Assembly: GCA_018819005.1 (NCBI GenBank)
Contig: JAHJQU010000388.1
Location: 1-9,480, forward strand
DNA: 9,480 nucleotides
DNA from: Pseudomonadota bacterium
GTDB taxonomy: Bacteria > Desulfobacterota > Desulfobacteria > Desulfobacterales > RPRI01
Direction of reading: 5' to 3'
Positions 1-6,608 of this stretch are shown here, piece by piece; positions within the stretch are counted from its first letter, which is position 1, and the number at the start of each line of letters is the position of its first letter. The position numbers were made by a program, and so were the translations under genes. The notes under the pieces are model-generated. The model was given only the letters and a program-made list of their open reading frames with translations. It was not told the origin of the DNA and ran no database searches.

Positions 1-323
1 GTATCATAAAATCTTAAAATTTACAAGATATTGCCATATTTTTTAATATTTGGTTCTAAAAAGTCCATTTTTACACCTTAGATTATAACTTGACGGACTC
101 GTAAAAAGTCCGGATTCCCTTTTTTTCGTCATTCCCGCGAAAGCGGGGCACGTAGTGAAGCACCAGCGCTATCCAGTCTTTTCAGATAGTTTCCGCCGCG
201 GCGGATTTTCACGGGAGTGACGGGATTTTCGACTTTTTATGAAGCCGTCATAACTTGTAAAGAGTCTTCAGATGATGGACGTGAAAAGAGGAATGAATAA
301 TTATTAAAGTTTGTTCGGGCAAA
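1..323. other. Gene-free left flank with one inverted-repeat element
   Basis: I see no coding region here with a start, ribosome site and sensible composition. The first 90 bases are AT-rich and featureless, apart from the decamer TAAAAAGTCC at 57-66, which recurs at 102-111 inside the repeat element. Positions 91-250 are the MITE-like element described separately. Positions 258-323 separate it from the stop codon of the minus-strand YcaO gene. I found no convincing GC-rich stem plus T-run that would end that gene's transcript. Confidence 0.6.
91..250. repeat. MITE-like inverted-repeat element, 160 bp
   Basis: The ends form an imperfect terminal inverted repeat: 91-110 reads TGACGGACTCGTAAAAAGTC, and 231-250 read on the other strand gives TGACGGCTTCATAAAAAGTC (17 of 20 match). 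A second, inner pair is CGTCATTCCCGCG at 127-139 against 210-222 (11 of 13 match in inverted orientation). A perfect 14-bp palindrome, TCCGCCGCGGCGGA, lies at 192-205. The octamer ATAACTTG occurs at both outer edges (85-92 and 250-257), which looks like a target-site duplication overlapping the termini. There is no coding capacity. The CGTCATTCCCGCG...GCGGG core resembles dispersed repeats common in Desulfobacterota genomes (general knowledge, not checked here). Whether a resident transposase mobilises it cannot be judged from this window. Confidence 0.65.
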
Positions 324-2054
324 TCAGATCTGAAGCAGCCTGGCAAGGGAGACTTTAGCGAACTCAATTGAATGGTCAAGCTCAAGCGCTACCTTGTAAT
401 AATAAATAGCTTTTTCATTTTCTCCCATATCCCGGTAGTTCGATGCAATGTTTGCGTAGTCAATTGCCGAACCAGGGTCGATTTTAATAACCTTCTTGAA
501 ATTCTCTATCGCCATTTCATGCTCTTTGAGCATAAAACAGCAAAAACCCATGAGGTTATATATATCCGTACGTTCATTATCGTAATACTCACCTTTTTTC
601 AGAACATCGAGGGCTTCTTTATAACTCCCCATATTTTTTAAGCATATACCCATGTATGAATATATACTCGGAATGTCCTGTAAGGGAGGATCCAGTTCGA
701 TCGCCTGCCTGAAGCTGGAAAGCGCAGACTCCGGATCATTTAATGAAAGATGAGTCTGGCCGATATAAAAATGTATATAATACTTTCCGGGAAGTGCTTC
801 TCCGATCTTTTTTAATTCATGAATTGCATCTTCAGGTTTAAAGTTTTCAACAGTTATCTTGGCACAGAACAGGCCAACGCTTGTCCCGATTGCTCTTTCC
901 CTAAAATGAGCTCCCGGCACAATAGTATAGAATGCAGGTATCTGAAGCTCAGGATGTGTTGTGTTTACAACTATTATTTCCATCCCGTTCTTTGCAAGAA
1001 CGGATATGAGTTTTTCGACTTCCACTTTTATATTGCTGTCGGAAAGATCAGGCAGGCTCTGAATGCTTTTCGTTGTCTTTGGATTTATTATATATGAAGC
1101 CTCTTCGATTCTTTTATACTTAGGAAGGCCGCTTGCGACATAATTTGAATATGAATTGAAGTCGCCGGCAAGTTGGGCAGTTTCGGTAAGCGCACGGCTG
1201 AGTGCCTTTTGCGGGTCCGGCGTTGTTCCTGCTGTCCATACGATTTCACTCTTTTCAGGAAAAGTTGATGGATCATAAGCGAGTACACCAACTGTAGGTA
1301 AGCCTGTCTCAAGGGAGAAGTCCGAGATATGTAAACTTATTCCGGCAGATTTGAATTTATTTATCATTTCGACGACCATTGGGTCAGTGGCCGAATCAGG
1401 GTCAATTCCCGGAACATCGATGTTGTTTCTGCTTATTAATGATGAGACGTGTCTTTCAATAATTTCGCATATTCCCTGGCTTAATGCTTCTTCGACGCAG
1501 TTTCCTGCTGATGGGCCATTGAATTCGTTGATCATATAAAACCAGTTGAAAGGGATAAGGACTTCCTGCTTTCTTGTAAGGTTGTAAGCCCATGTCCATT
1601 TCAATGTCATGTTCTCGAATATCTTTCGTGCTTTTTCGAGATCCTCGGAAGAGTCATGAACCGAACTTGCGATCATTTCAAAGGATATTGCATTTTCCTT
1701 TATATTTACATATTTTTCATGGAAAAAATTGTCGTGATTCCTGCAAAAAGAGAAAAAACTGAATCTTTCTGCAAGCTCCATAACTGCGCTTGCTTCTGCC
1801 TGAGATGGTGTGGCTCCTTTCCCCATCTGTTTTTTCGTTCCGGTTATGGCTGATGCGTCTTTTCCGCATCTGCTGAAATAGACTGGTATGCCGAGCCTGC
1901 CATTGTCTATTCTTACAGTACTTTCAAGAATGTCAAGATCAAGAGTTTTCAATTTATTTTTAAAACTTTTGATAGTTTCATCGGGTGTCTTTATCTTATC
2001 CTGATCCAGCGTAAAACGCTTGAAGGCATCGTTTAAGATAATCTTGTAACCCAT
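324..2054 (-). CDS. YcaO-family ATP-dependent enzyme with C-terminal TPR domain
   Basis: A 576-aa soluble protein with no signal peptide or membrane segment. Residues ~1-395 form a YcaO domain: the GKGATPSQ segment leads into E87...E93xxE96-R97, then E188/E189xxxQ193-G194xxE197xxE200-R201, then R287AxxE291xxQ294. These match the three blocks that bind ATP and magnesium in YcaO enzymes, so it should be catalytically competent. YcaO proteins use ATP to activate amide carbonyls, making azolines, thioamides or amidines; E. coli YcaO instead assists RimO methylthiolation of ribosomal protein S12. Residues ~423-576 are TPR-like helical repeats (for example 424-456, 462-490, 496-527 and 530-561). 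There is no C-terminal PxPxP as seen in azoline-forming members. The overall length and layout resemble the E. coli YcaO type. The start is ATG at 2054 with AGGAG (2064-2068 on the other strand) 9 nt upstream. No RiPP precursor, TfuA, E1-like partner or rimO is nearby. The family call is firm; the substrate is unknown. Confidence 0.9.
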   Translation of the reverse strand: MGYKIILNDAFKRFTLDQDKIKTPDETIKSFKNKLKTLDLDILESTVRIDNGRLGIPVYFSRCGKDASAITGTKKQMGKGATPSQAEASAVMELAERFSFFSFCRNHDNFFHEKYVNIKENAISFEMIASSVHDSSEDLEKARKIFENMTLKWTWAYNLTRKQEVLIPFNWFYMINEFNGPSAGNCVEEALSQGICEIIERHVSSLISRNNIDVPGIDPDSATDPMVVEMINKFKSAGISLHISDFSLETGLPTVGVLAYDPSTFPEKSEIVWTAGTTPDPQKALSRALTETAQLAGDFNSYSNYVASGLPKYKRIEEASYIINPKTTKSIQSLPDLSDSNIKVEVEKLISVLAKNGMEIIVVNTTHPELQIPAFYTIVPGAHFRERAIGTSVGLFCAKITVENFKPEDAIHELKKIGEALPGKYYIHFYIGQTHLSLNDPESALSSFRQAIELDPPLQDIPSIYSYMGICLKNMGSYKEALDVLKKGEYYDNERTDIYNLMGFCCFMLKEHEMAIENFKKVIKIDPGSAIDYANIASNYRDMGENEKAIYYYKVALELDHSIEFAKVSLARLLQI

Positions 2055-2147
2055 TTATCGGTTCTCCTGTGGTTCCTGATTTAACGGCTTCTTATAAATC
2101 GTTCGATTGCTTTATCATCTTTTGCCGTAAAAATAAATATTTTTAAA

Positions 2148-2176
2148 TTGACCGTTTCGTTCCGATTTGGTAATAA
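2148..2176 (+). promoter_or_regulatory. Candidate sigma-70 promoter for tRNA-Ala (and hisB)
   Basis: TTGACC at 2148-2153 (5 of 6 to the -35 consensus) is followed after exactly 17 nt by TAATAA at 2171-2176, a weak -10. Transcription would begin near 2183, just before the tRNA 5' end at 2192. No terminator lies between the tRNA and hisB, so the same promoter could serve both. Confidence 0.45.
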
Positions 2177-2191
2177 ACACATAGAAAATGT

Positions 2192-2267
2192 GGGGATGTA
2201 GCTCAGTTGGGAGAGCGCGGCGTTCGCAACGCCGAGGCCAGGGGTTCGAACCCCCTCATCTCCACCA
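2192..2267 (+). tRNA. tRNA-Ala (anticodon CGC)
   Basis: A complete cloverleaf can be folded by eye. Acceptor stem is 2192-2198 with 2257-2263, D arm 2201-2216, anticodon stem 2218-2222 with 2230-2234, loop TTCGCAA with anticodon CGC at 2225-2227, and T arm 2240-2256 with loop TTCGAAC. The discriminator is A2264 and CCA is encoded at 2265-2267. The third acceptor pair is G:U (G2194 with T2261), the classic identity element for alanyl-tRNA synthetase, which supports the Ala assignment independently of the anticodon. It reads GCG codons. hisB begins 29 nt downstream. Confidence 0.96.
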
Positions 2268-2296
2268 GACCGCCATAATAAAAATACAGGTTGCTT

Positions 2297-2884
2297 ATGA
2301 ACCGTACAGCCGATGTTGACCGTAAGACTAAAGAAACAGCCATAACTATGAAGCTTTGTCTGGACGGAACAGGCAAACATGAAATAGATACCGGAGTCCC
2401 CTTTTTTGATCACATGCTTTCTCTCTTTTCTGTGCATGGTTTTTTTGATCTTTTTATTACCGCAAGAGGTGATCTTGAGGTCGATCTGCATCACACAATT
2501 GAAGATGTGGGTCTTGTGCTGGGTGATTCATTTAAAAAAGCGCTTGGCGACAGAAAAGGTATCAGGCGGTACGGGCATGTTGTGCTTCCGATGGACGATG
2601 CCCTGGCTTCTGTTACTGTTGATCTGTCTAATCGTCCTTATCTGGTTTACAATGTGACTCCCACGCCGTTTCCGGCAGGGAATTTTGATATTAGTCTTGG
2701 GAGGGAATTTTTCAGGGCTTTTTCAACCCAGGGAGGCATGAATCTGCACATCAATGTTTTCTATGGCCAGAATGAACACCATATAATTGAATCTGTCTTC
2801 AAAGCTGCGGGAAGGGCTCTTGATCAGGCAACTTCAATTGATGATCGTATAAAAGGAGTCCGATCAACAAAAGGGGTTTTGTAA
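2297..2884 (+). CDS. hisB: Imidazoleglycerol-phosphate dehydratase
   Basis: Catalyses the manganese-dependent dehydration of imidazole glycerol phosphate to imidazole acetol phosphate in histidine biosynthesis, in the cytoplasm. The 195-aa product has the length of a monofunctional HisB; no phosphatase domain is fused. Diagnostic motifs are visible: DTGVPFFDHML (31-41), the metal-binding HHTIED (65-70), HHIIE (161-165) and the C-terminal STKG (190-193). I chose ATG at 2297, with the short CAGG ribosome site (2287-2290) 6 nt upstream. An in-frame TTG at 2291 would add only two residues and would sit directly on that site. The gene lies 29 nt after tRNA-Ala and 46 nt before the lipoprotein gene. 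Neither hisH nor hisF is adjacent, so the his pathway is at least partly dispersed in this genome. Confidence 0.96.
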   Translation: MNRTADVDRKTKETAITMKLCLDGTGKHEIDTGVPFFDHMLSLFSVHGFFDLFITARGDLEVDLHHTIEDVGLVLGDSFKKALGDRKGIRRYGHVVLPMDDALASVTVDLSNRPYLVYNVTPTPFPAGNFDISLGREFFRAFSTQGGMNLHINVFYGQNEHHIIESVFKAAGRALDQATSIDDRIKGVRSTKGVL

Positions 2885-2930
2885 CAGGAAAAAATCCCTG
2901 CATCTTTCATTTCTCTGTCGGAGTCATATT

Positions 2931-3617
2931 ATGCAAAGCAGACAATCTCTTTGTTTCAAAATGCTGTGCTTTTTTCTTTTTACGCCATTATTGCTTGCAG
3001 CCTGTAAGGCCGGCGTGATTGTGGCTGAACCGTTGTCTCCCCTTGATGGCATTGAAAAAGTTCTCATTGTGCCTTTCAAAGATGTGTCAGCAGTTTACGG
3101 AAAAGAAAATAATGCGAGATGCCCTGTATGTGGAAAAGTATTTCTTACCGGAACCATACAGGAAGGCTCTGATATCATGCTGACCAGACAGCTTATTTCA
3201 TTTATTAAAAGCAATACGGATATTAATATTATTTATCCAAATCAGGCCCAAATGCAATCAGACGATTTTAAAGGCGGCAATGAATCAAGGGCACATGAAG
3301 TTAATAAGCTTATAGAAAGCGGACGGTTACTGGGAGCTGATGCGGTTATGATCGGTCATTTATACCGTTTCAGCGAACGGATTGGAACAACTTATTCGGT
3401 CGTTTCACCGGCTTCAGTTGCCTTTGATCTGCATCTTATAGGCGTTTCAAGCGGCCGTGTTCTATGGGCAGGGCATGTAGATGAGACCCAGCGCTCATTA
3501 AGCGAAAATCTTTTTGAAATAGGCTCTTTTATAAAAAGGAAAGGGGAGTGGGTTTCTGCCGATGACCTGGCAACCTCAGGTCTTGATGACTTGCTTATAA
3601 AATTATTCAAGAAATGA
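2931..3617 (+). CDS. Outer-membrane-type lipoprotein with CPVC motif, function unknown
   Basis: A 228-aa protein with a type II signal peptide: basic start, hydrophobic segment 7-24 and lipobox LAAC with the lipidated Cys at residue 25. Lys follows, with no Asp at +2, so sorting to the outer membrane is likely. The mature part begins with a strand-like segment (IEKVLIVPFKD, 41-51). It then carries an unusual C64-P-V-C67-G element, an alternating helix/strand pattern, LGADAVMIGHLYRF (134-147) and GRVLWAGHVDETQ (175-187). This pattern recalls the CsgG / TolB N-terminal / GNA1162 group of periplasmic lipoproteins, but only by fold-like character; I do not recognise a named family. The start is ATG at 2931 with CGGAG 7 nt upstream. 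The stop overlaps the hisA start (ATGA), so expression is probably coupled. A role in histidine synthesis is not expected for an exported protein. Confidence 0.85.
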   Translation: MQSRQSLCFKMLCFFLFTPLLLAACKAGVIVAEPLSPLDGIEKVLIVPFKDVSAVYGKENNARCPVCGKVFLTGTIQEGSDIMLTRQLISFIKSNTDINIIYPNQAQMQSDDFKGGNESRAHEVNKLIESGRLLGADAVMIGHLYRFSERIGTTYSVVSPASVAFDLHLIGVSSGRVLWAGHVDETQRSLSENLFEIGSFIKRKGEWVSADDLATSGLDDLLIKLFKK

Positions 3618-4354
3618 TTATAATACCGGCGGTAGATATTAAAAATGGAAAATGTGTCAGGCTCCTGCAGGGAGAAAAGGATTTAGAAACTGTTTTTTCA
3701 GACAATCCTTCAGCGATGGCCTGCAGATGGGAGAATGAAGGGGCCGAATTAATTCATGTCGTTGATCTCGACGGTGCTTTTGAAAAGTCTCCCAGGAATA
3801 TTGAGGCCATAAAAGAGATACTTGCAAAAGTTAAAGTTGATATACAGGTTGGTGGCGGAATAAGGAATGAAGAGACCATCGGCATGTTTGTTGATATCGG
3901 TGTAAAAAGGGTTGTAATCGGGACAGAGGCACATAGAAATCCCGGGCTGGTAAAAGATGCTTGCAGACACTATCCCGGAATGATAGTTGTTGGAATTGAC
4001 GCAAGAAACGGTCTTGTTGCAATAGACGGATGGACTAAAACAACGACGATGAAGGCTATTGATCTTGCGAAAAAATTTGAAGATTGCGGTGTGGCTGCTA
4101 TCAATTTTACCGATATATACAGAGATGGAATGCAGACGGGACCGAATATAGAGGAAACACGTTGCCTTGCGGAATCTGTATCGATACCGGTTGTTGCTTC
4201 CGGCGGTGTTTCAACAAAAGAAGATATTTATAACCTGCTTAAAATTGAGAAATATGGTGTTGTGGGTGTTATTACGGGCAAGGCTATTTATAGTGGAACA
4301 CTTGATTTTAAAGATGCCGTACGTATTTCAAAGCAAAAAAATGCAAATCATTGA
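3614..4354 (+). CDS. hisA: ProFAR isomerase, HisA
   Basis: 1-(5-phosphoribosyl)-5-[(5-phosphoribosylamino)methylideneamino]imidazole-4-carboxamide isomerase, the Amadori-type step of histidine biosynthesis, a cytoplasmic (beta/alpha)8 barrel. The 246-aa product is full length. The general acid/base pair is present: D8 in IIPAVDIKNGKCVRL and D129 in VVGIDARNG. Phosphate-binding loops are seen at VGGGIR (79-84) and ASGGVS (195-200), and the TDIYRDGMQTGPN block is at 166-178. A Trp follows the second catalytic Asp (GW at 139-140). These features favour HisA over the related HisF. It starts at ATG 3614 inside the stop of the upstream lipoprotein gene (4-nt overlap), so it relies on translational coupling; no good independent ribosome site is seen. 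No gene follows closely, and no clear terminator was found after it. Confidence 0.96.
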   Translation: MIIIPAVDIKNGKCVRLLQGEKDLETVFSDNPSAMACRWENEGAELIHVVDLDGAFEKSPRNIEAIKEILAKVKVDIQVGGGIRNEETIGMFVDIGVKRVVIGTEAHRNPGLVKDACRHYPGMIVVGIDARNGLVAIDGWTKTTTMKAIDLAKKFEDCGVAAINFTDIYRDGMQTGPNIEETRCLAESVSIPVVASGGVSTKEDIYNLLKIEKYGVVGVITGKAIYSGTLDFKDAVRISKQKNANH

Positions 4355-4423
4355 TCCTTTCTTACAGGGCATATTTCTGACACATTTATAAATATTTTTT
4401 CTGATAATAATATTCAAAATATC

Positions 4424-4451
4424 TTGACACATATAACTACGGTGATTAATT
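4424..4451 (+). promoter_or_regulatory. Candidate sigma-70 promoter upstream of dnaG-rpoD
   Basis: A perfect -35 hexamer TTGACA (4424-4429) is followed after 16 nt by TTAATT (4446-4451), a moderate -10. The surroundings are AT-rich. If used, transcription would start near 4458 and run through the inverted-repeat element, giving dnaG a structured leader of roughly 350 nt. A start nearer to dnaG cannot be excluded. Confidence 0.35.
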
Positions 4452-4470
4452 TCACATTTTAATTATAAGT

Positions 4471-4649
4471 AGTGTCCATCCGGAAACCAAATTTGGACAC
4501 ATGTGAGTTTCCAATTCGGAAATAGGCAGTTTTGGGCAAGCTCAAGGAAATCAAGGGATTGCGCGGAGACATACGCTTTGTATGTCGCACAAGAAATCCC
4601 GCAGATTGACACAGAGATCGAACAAAAGGGCCATTTCCGGATGGAAACT
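4471..4649. repeat. MITE-like inverted-repeat element, 179 bp
   Basis: The ends are a near-perfect inverted repeat: AGTGTCCATCCGGAAA at 4471-4486, and 4634-4649 read on the other strand gives AGTTTCCATCCGGAAA (15 of 16). TAAGTA occurs at both edges (4466-4471 and 4649-4654), consistent with a short target duplication. The centre folds into a hairpin with GACATAC (4568-4574) paired to GTATGTC (4580-4586), and an outer pairing of GGGATT (4555-4560) with AATCCC (4595-4600). A second copy of the end motif, AGTTTCC..TTCGGAAA, lies inside the left end at 4506-4522, so the left arm may be duplicated or a nested insertion. It has no coding capacity and is unrelated in sequence to the element at 91-250. 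Confidence 0.7.
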
Positions 4650-4800
4650 AAGTAACAGTTGCAGGTTTGCCCCGGGTATTTTGATAATAGTCTGCTGTTT
4701 AATATGTGAATTATTTTTCTGGATATTGGAAATTGTTGAAAACCAGCCCTATTTTTTTAATGACCTTCCATTGTTATATTCCATATCAGTTCAATAAGTT

Positions 4801-4812
4801 GGAGGTTACTCC
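4801..4812 (+). promoter_or_regulatory. dnaG ribosome-binding site in a small hairpin
   Basis: GGAGG at 4801-4805 is a strong Shine-Dalgarno. It lies 9 nt before TTG 4815 and 12 nt before GTG 4818, which favours the TTG as the start. GGAG (4801-4804) can pair with CTCC (4809-4812) across a GTTA loop, so the site could be partly self-sequestered. The stem is only 4 bp. Confidence 0.55.
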
Positions 4813-4814
4813 TC

Positions 4815-6608
4815 TTGGTGTTTTTTATTCCCGAAGAAAAAATAAATGAAATAAAAAATGCTGCAGATATTGTTGATCTCATTTCAGAATCTGTGGTGTT
4901 GAAAAAAGCGGGAAGAAACCATATTGGTCTTTGTCCGTTCCATTCGGAAAAAACGCCTTCCTTTACTGTAAGTTATGAGAAACAGATATTTTATTGCTTT
5001 GGATGCGGTACCGGTGGAAATATATTTGCCTTTTTGATGAAAAAAGAAGGGCATTCTTTCCCTGAAGCAGTCAAATATTTAGCTGGTAAATACGGGGTGC
5101 ATATCCCGGATGATGCAATTACACCGGAACAGAAACAAAAAATAAGTGAAAAGGAAAATCTTTTGTCTGTTAATAAGCAGGCGATGAATTTTTTTTCAAA
5201 ATGCCTGACTGAAAGCAACGCCGGGAAAAAAGCGCGTGATTATCTTCGAAAGAGGGAAATTTCTCAAGAGACTTTGCGCGATTTTTGTCTCGGATATGCT
5301 CCGGAAGGGTGGAATACTCTTTTAAATCACATGACAAAAAAAGATAAGCATTCCCCTCTTTTGCTTGAGAAAGCAGGATTGATCATAAAAAAAAATGATT
5401 CAGCCGGATTTTATGATCGTTTCAGGGACAGGATTGTTTTCCCTATTTTTGATGCCGGCTCTCAGGTTATTGGTTTTGGGGGGCGAGTCATGGATGATTC
5501 ACTTCCGAAATATCTTAATTCCCCCGAGACTGTTGTTTTTAACAAGAGTCGTTCCCTGTATGGTCTGAATGCTGCAAAAAGCGAATGCAGGATTACAGAA
5601 ACGGTATATATTGTCGAAGGTTATTTCGATCTTCTTGCTCTCCATCAGCATGGAATAAAAAATTGTGTGGCTACACTTGGGACTGCTATCACACCTGAAC
5701 ATGTGAAGATGTTAAGGGGTATTGTGGGCAAAGAGGGTAAGTTCATCCTTGTTTACGATTCGGATGCCGCAGGAATAAAGGCAGCTTACAGGAGTACCGA
5801 AATATTCGATAAGGGATATGCGGATGCAAGGATTCTTGTGCTTCCTTCAGGATATGATCCTGATTCATATCTTGTTGAATTTGGCGCTGAATCTTTTAAA
5901 AATGCTGTTTCAGGAGCTCTTGGCGCGGTTTCTTTTCTGATAAACCGCGCAATCAAAAAACATGGTATGTCGATCGAAGGGAAAATTCGTATTATATCGG
6001 AATTAAAGAAAGTTATCTCCTCAGTCGGAGATAATATTGAAAGATCTTTGTATATCAGGGAACTTGCTGAAAAAACGGATATTGATGAAGCCGCAATTCG
6101 TGAGAAGATCGGCGGGGCTACGACTATCTCCGGTTCAGATTCCATTCCTGTGACCGGAAATGAAAGAGGCAGCAGACTTGAGAGACGGATTATTGCAATG
6201 ATGCTCCAGTTTCCTGAAATAATCCCGGAAATAATTAAACGTGATCTATTAAAGAATTTTACCGATGATATATTAAAGTCTGTTGGATATGATATTATCA
6301 GGCAGCAAAATTTGAGCAGTTGTCACGACCCTGACATGATCCCTGTTTTTGATGATGATGAGAAAAACCGTATAGCAGCTTTTCTTGCTATCAGTGAAGA
6401 TGCATGGGACCGTGATGGCTGTATGAAATTGATGGCACAGTTTGAAGATTGCCGGGAACGGCAGAAAGATACGAGTATTAATAAAATAAAGGCTGCTGAA
6501 GAAATAAAGGATAATAAGTTGCTTTTGGAATTATTGAGAGAAAAGCAAATTCAGGCAAGAAAGAAGAGATCTAATAACCTGATCGCTTTGGGAGGCGAAA
6601 CTCAATGA
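4815..6608 (+). CDS. dnaG: DNA primase
   Basis: Synthesises RNA primers at the replication fork, acting with the DnaB helicase. The 597-aa length is normal. The N-terminal CHC2 zinc-binding domain shows C40-P-F-H43 and C61-F-G-C64. The catalytic core includes RFRDRIVFPI (202-211), the KYLNSPET block (232-239), SRSLYGL (245-251), the TOPRIM acidic motif VEGYFD (267-272, E268), the metal-binding VYDSDAAG (313-320, D315 and D317) and DPDSYL (348-353). The C-terminal ~150 residues are diverged and helical, as expected for the helicase-interaction domain. The start is non-ATG: TTG 4815 fits the spacing of GGAGG best, with GTG 4818 as the alternative. The gene overlaps rpoD by ATGA, so the two are co-transcribed and likely translationally coupled. 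Unlike the classical operon, no rpsU precedes it. Confidence 0.97.
   Translation: MVFFIPEEKINEIKNAADIVDLISESVVLKKAGRNHIGLCPFHSEKTPSFTVSYEKQIFYCFGCGTGGNIFAFLMKKEGHSFPEAVKYLAGKYGVHIPDDAITPEQKQKISEKENLLSVNKQAMNFFSKCLTESNAGKKARDYLRKREISQETLRDFCLGYAPEGWNTLLNHMTKKDKHSPLLLEKAGLIIKKNDSAGFYDRFRDRIVFPIFDAGSQVIGFGGRVMDDSLPKYLNSPETVVFNKSRSLYGLNAAKSECRITETVYIVEGYFDLLALHQHGIKNCVATLGTAITPEHVKMLRGIVGKEGKFILVYDSDAAGIKAAYRSTEIFDKGYADARILVLPSGYDPDSYLVEFGAESFKNAVSGALGAVSFLINRAIKKHGMSIEGKIRIISELKKVISSVGDNIERSLYIRELAEKTDIDEAAIREKIGGATTISGSDSIPVTGNERGSRLERRIIAMMLQFPEIIPEIIKRDLLKNFTDDILKSVGYDIIRQQNLSSCHDPDMIPVFDDDEKNRIAAFLAISEDAWDRDGCMKLMAQFEDCRERQKDTSINKIKAAEEIKDNKLLLELLREKQIQARKKRSNNLIALGGETQ

Larger units (their letters stand above)
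4355..4814. other. Gene-free stretch between hisA and dnaG
   Basis: These 460 bp hold a candidate promoter (4424-4451), a MITE-like element (4471-4649) and about 165 bp of AT-rich leader before dnaG. A 71-codon open frame starting in the element's central hairpin (4582-4797) lacks a ribosome site and is not called. No rpsU gene is present, although rpsU often precedes dnaG in proteobacteria. I found no convincing intrinsic terminator for the his block. Confidence 0.6.

Noticed and set aside
57..111. Direct repeat TAAAAAGTCC (57-66 and 102-111)
   Set aside because: Too short and AT-rich to separate from chance. It may be a remnant of another element end, but no further symmetry supports that.
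2291..2296. TTG at 2291 as the hisB start
   Set aside because: It adds only two residues, and the short CAGG ribosome site would abut the start codon. ATG 2297 fits family length and spacing.
2081..2494. 137-codon minus-strand ORF
   Set aside because: It runs across the complement of tRNA-Ala and the first third of hisB. Both of those are unambiguous, so this is a shadow frame.
4582..4797. 71-codon plus-strand ORF with a hydrophobic stretch in the hisA-dnaG gap
   Set aside because: It starts in the hairpin of the inverted-repeat element, has no ribosome site, and its low-complexity hydrophobic part comes from AT-rich leader sequence.
5786..6145. 119-codon minus-strand ORF inside dnaG
   Set aside because: Antisense to the conserved primase core and low-complexity in composition; explained by codon structure of dnaG.
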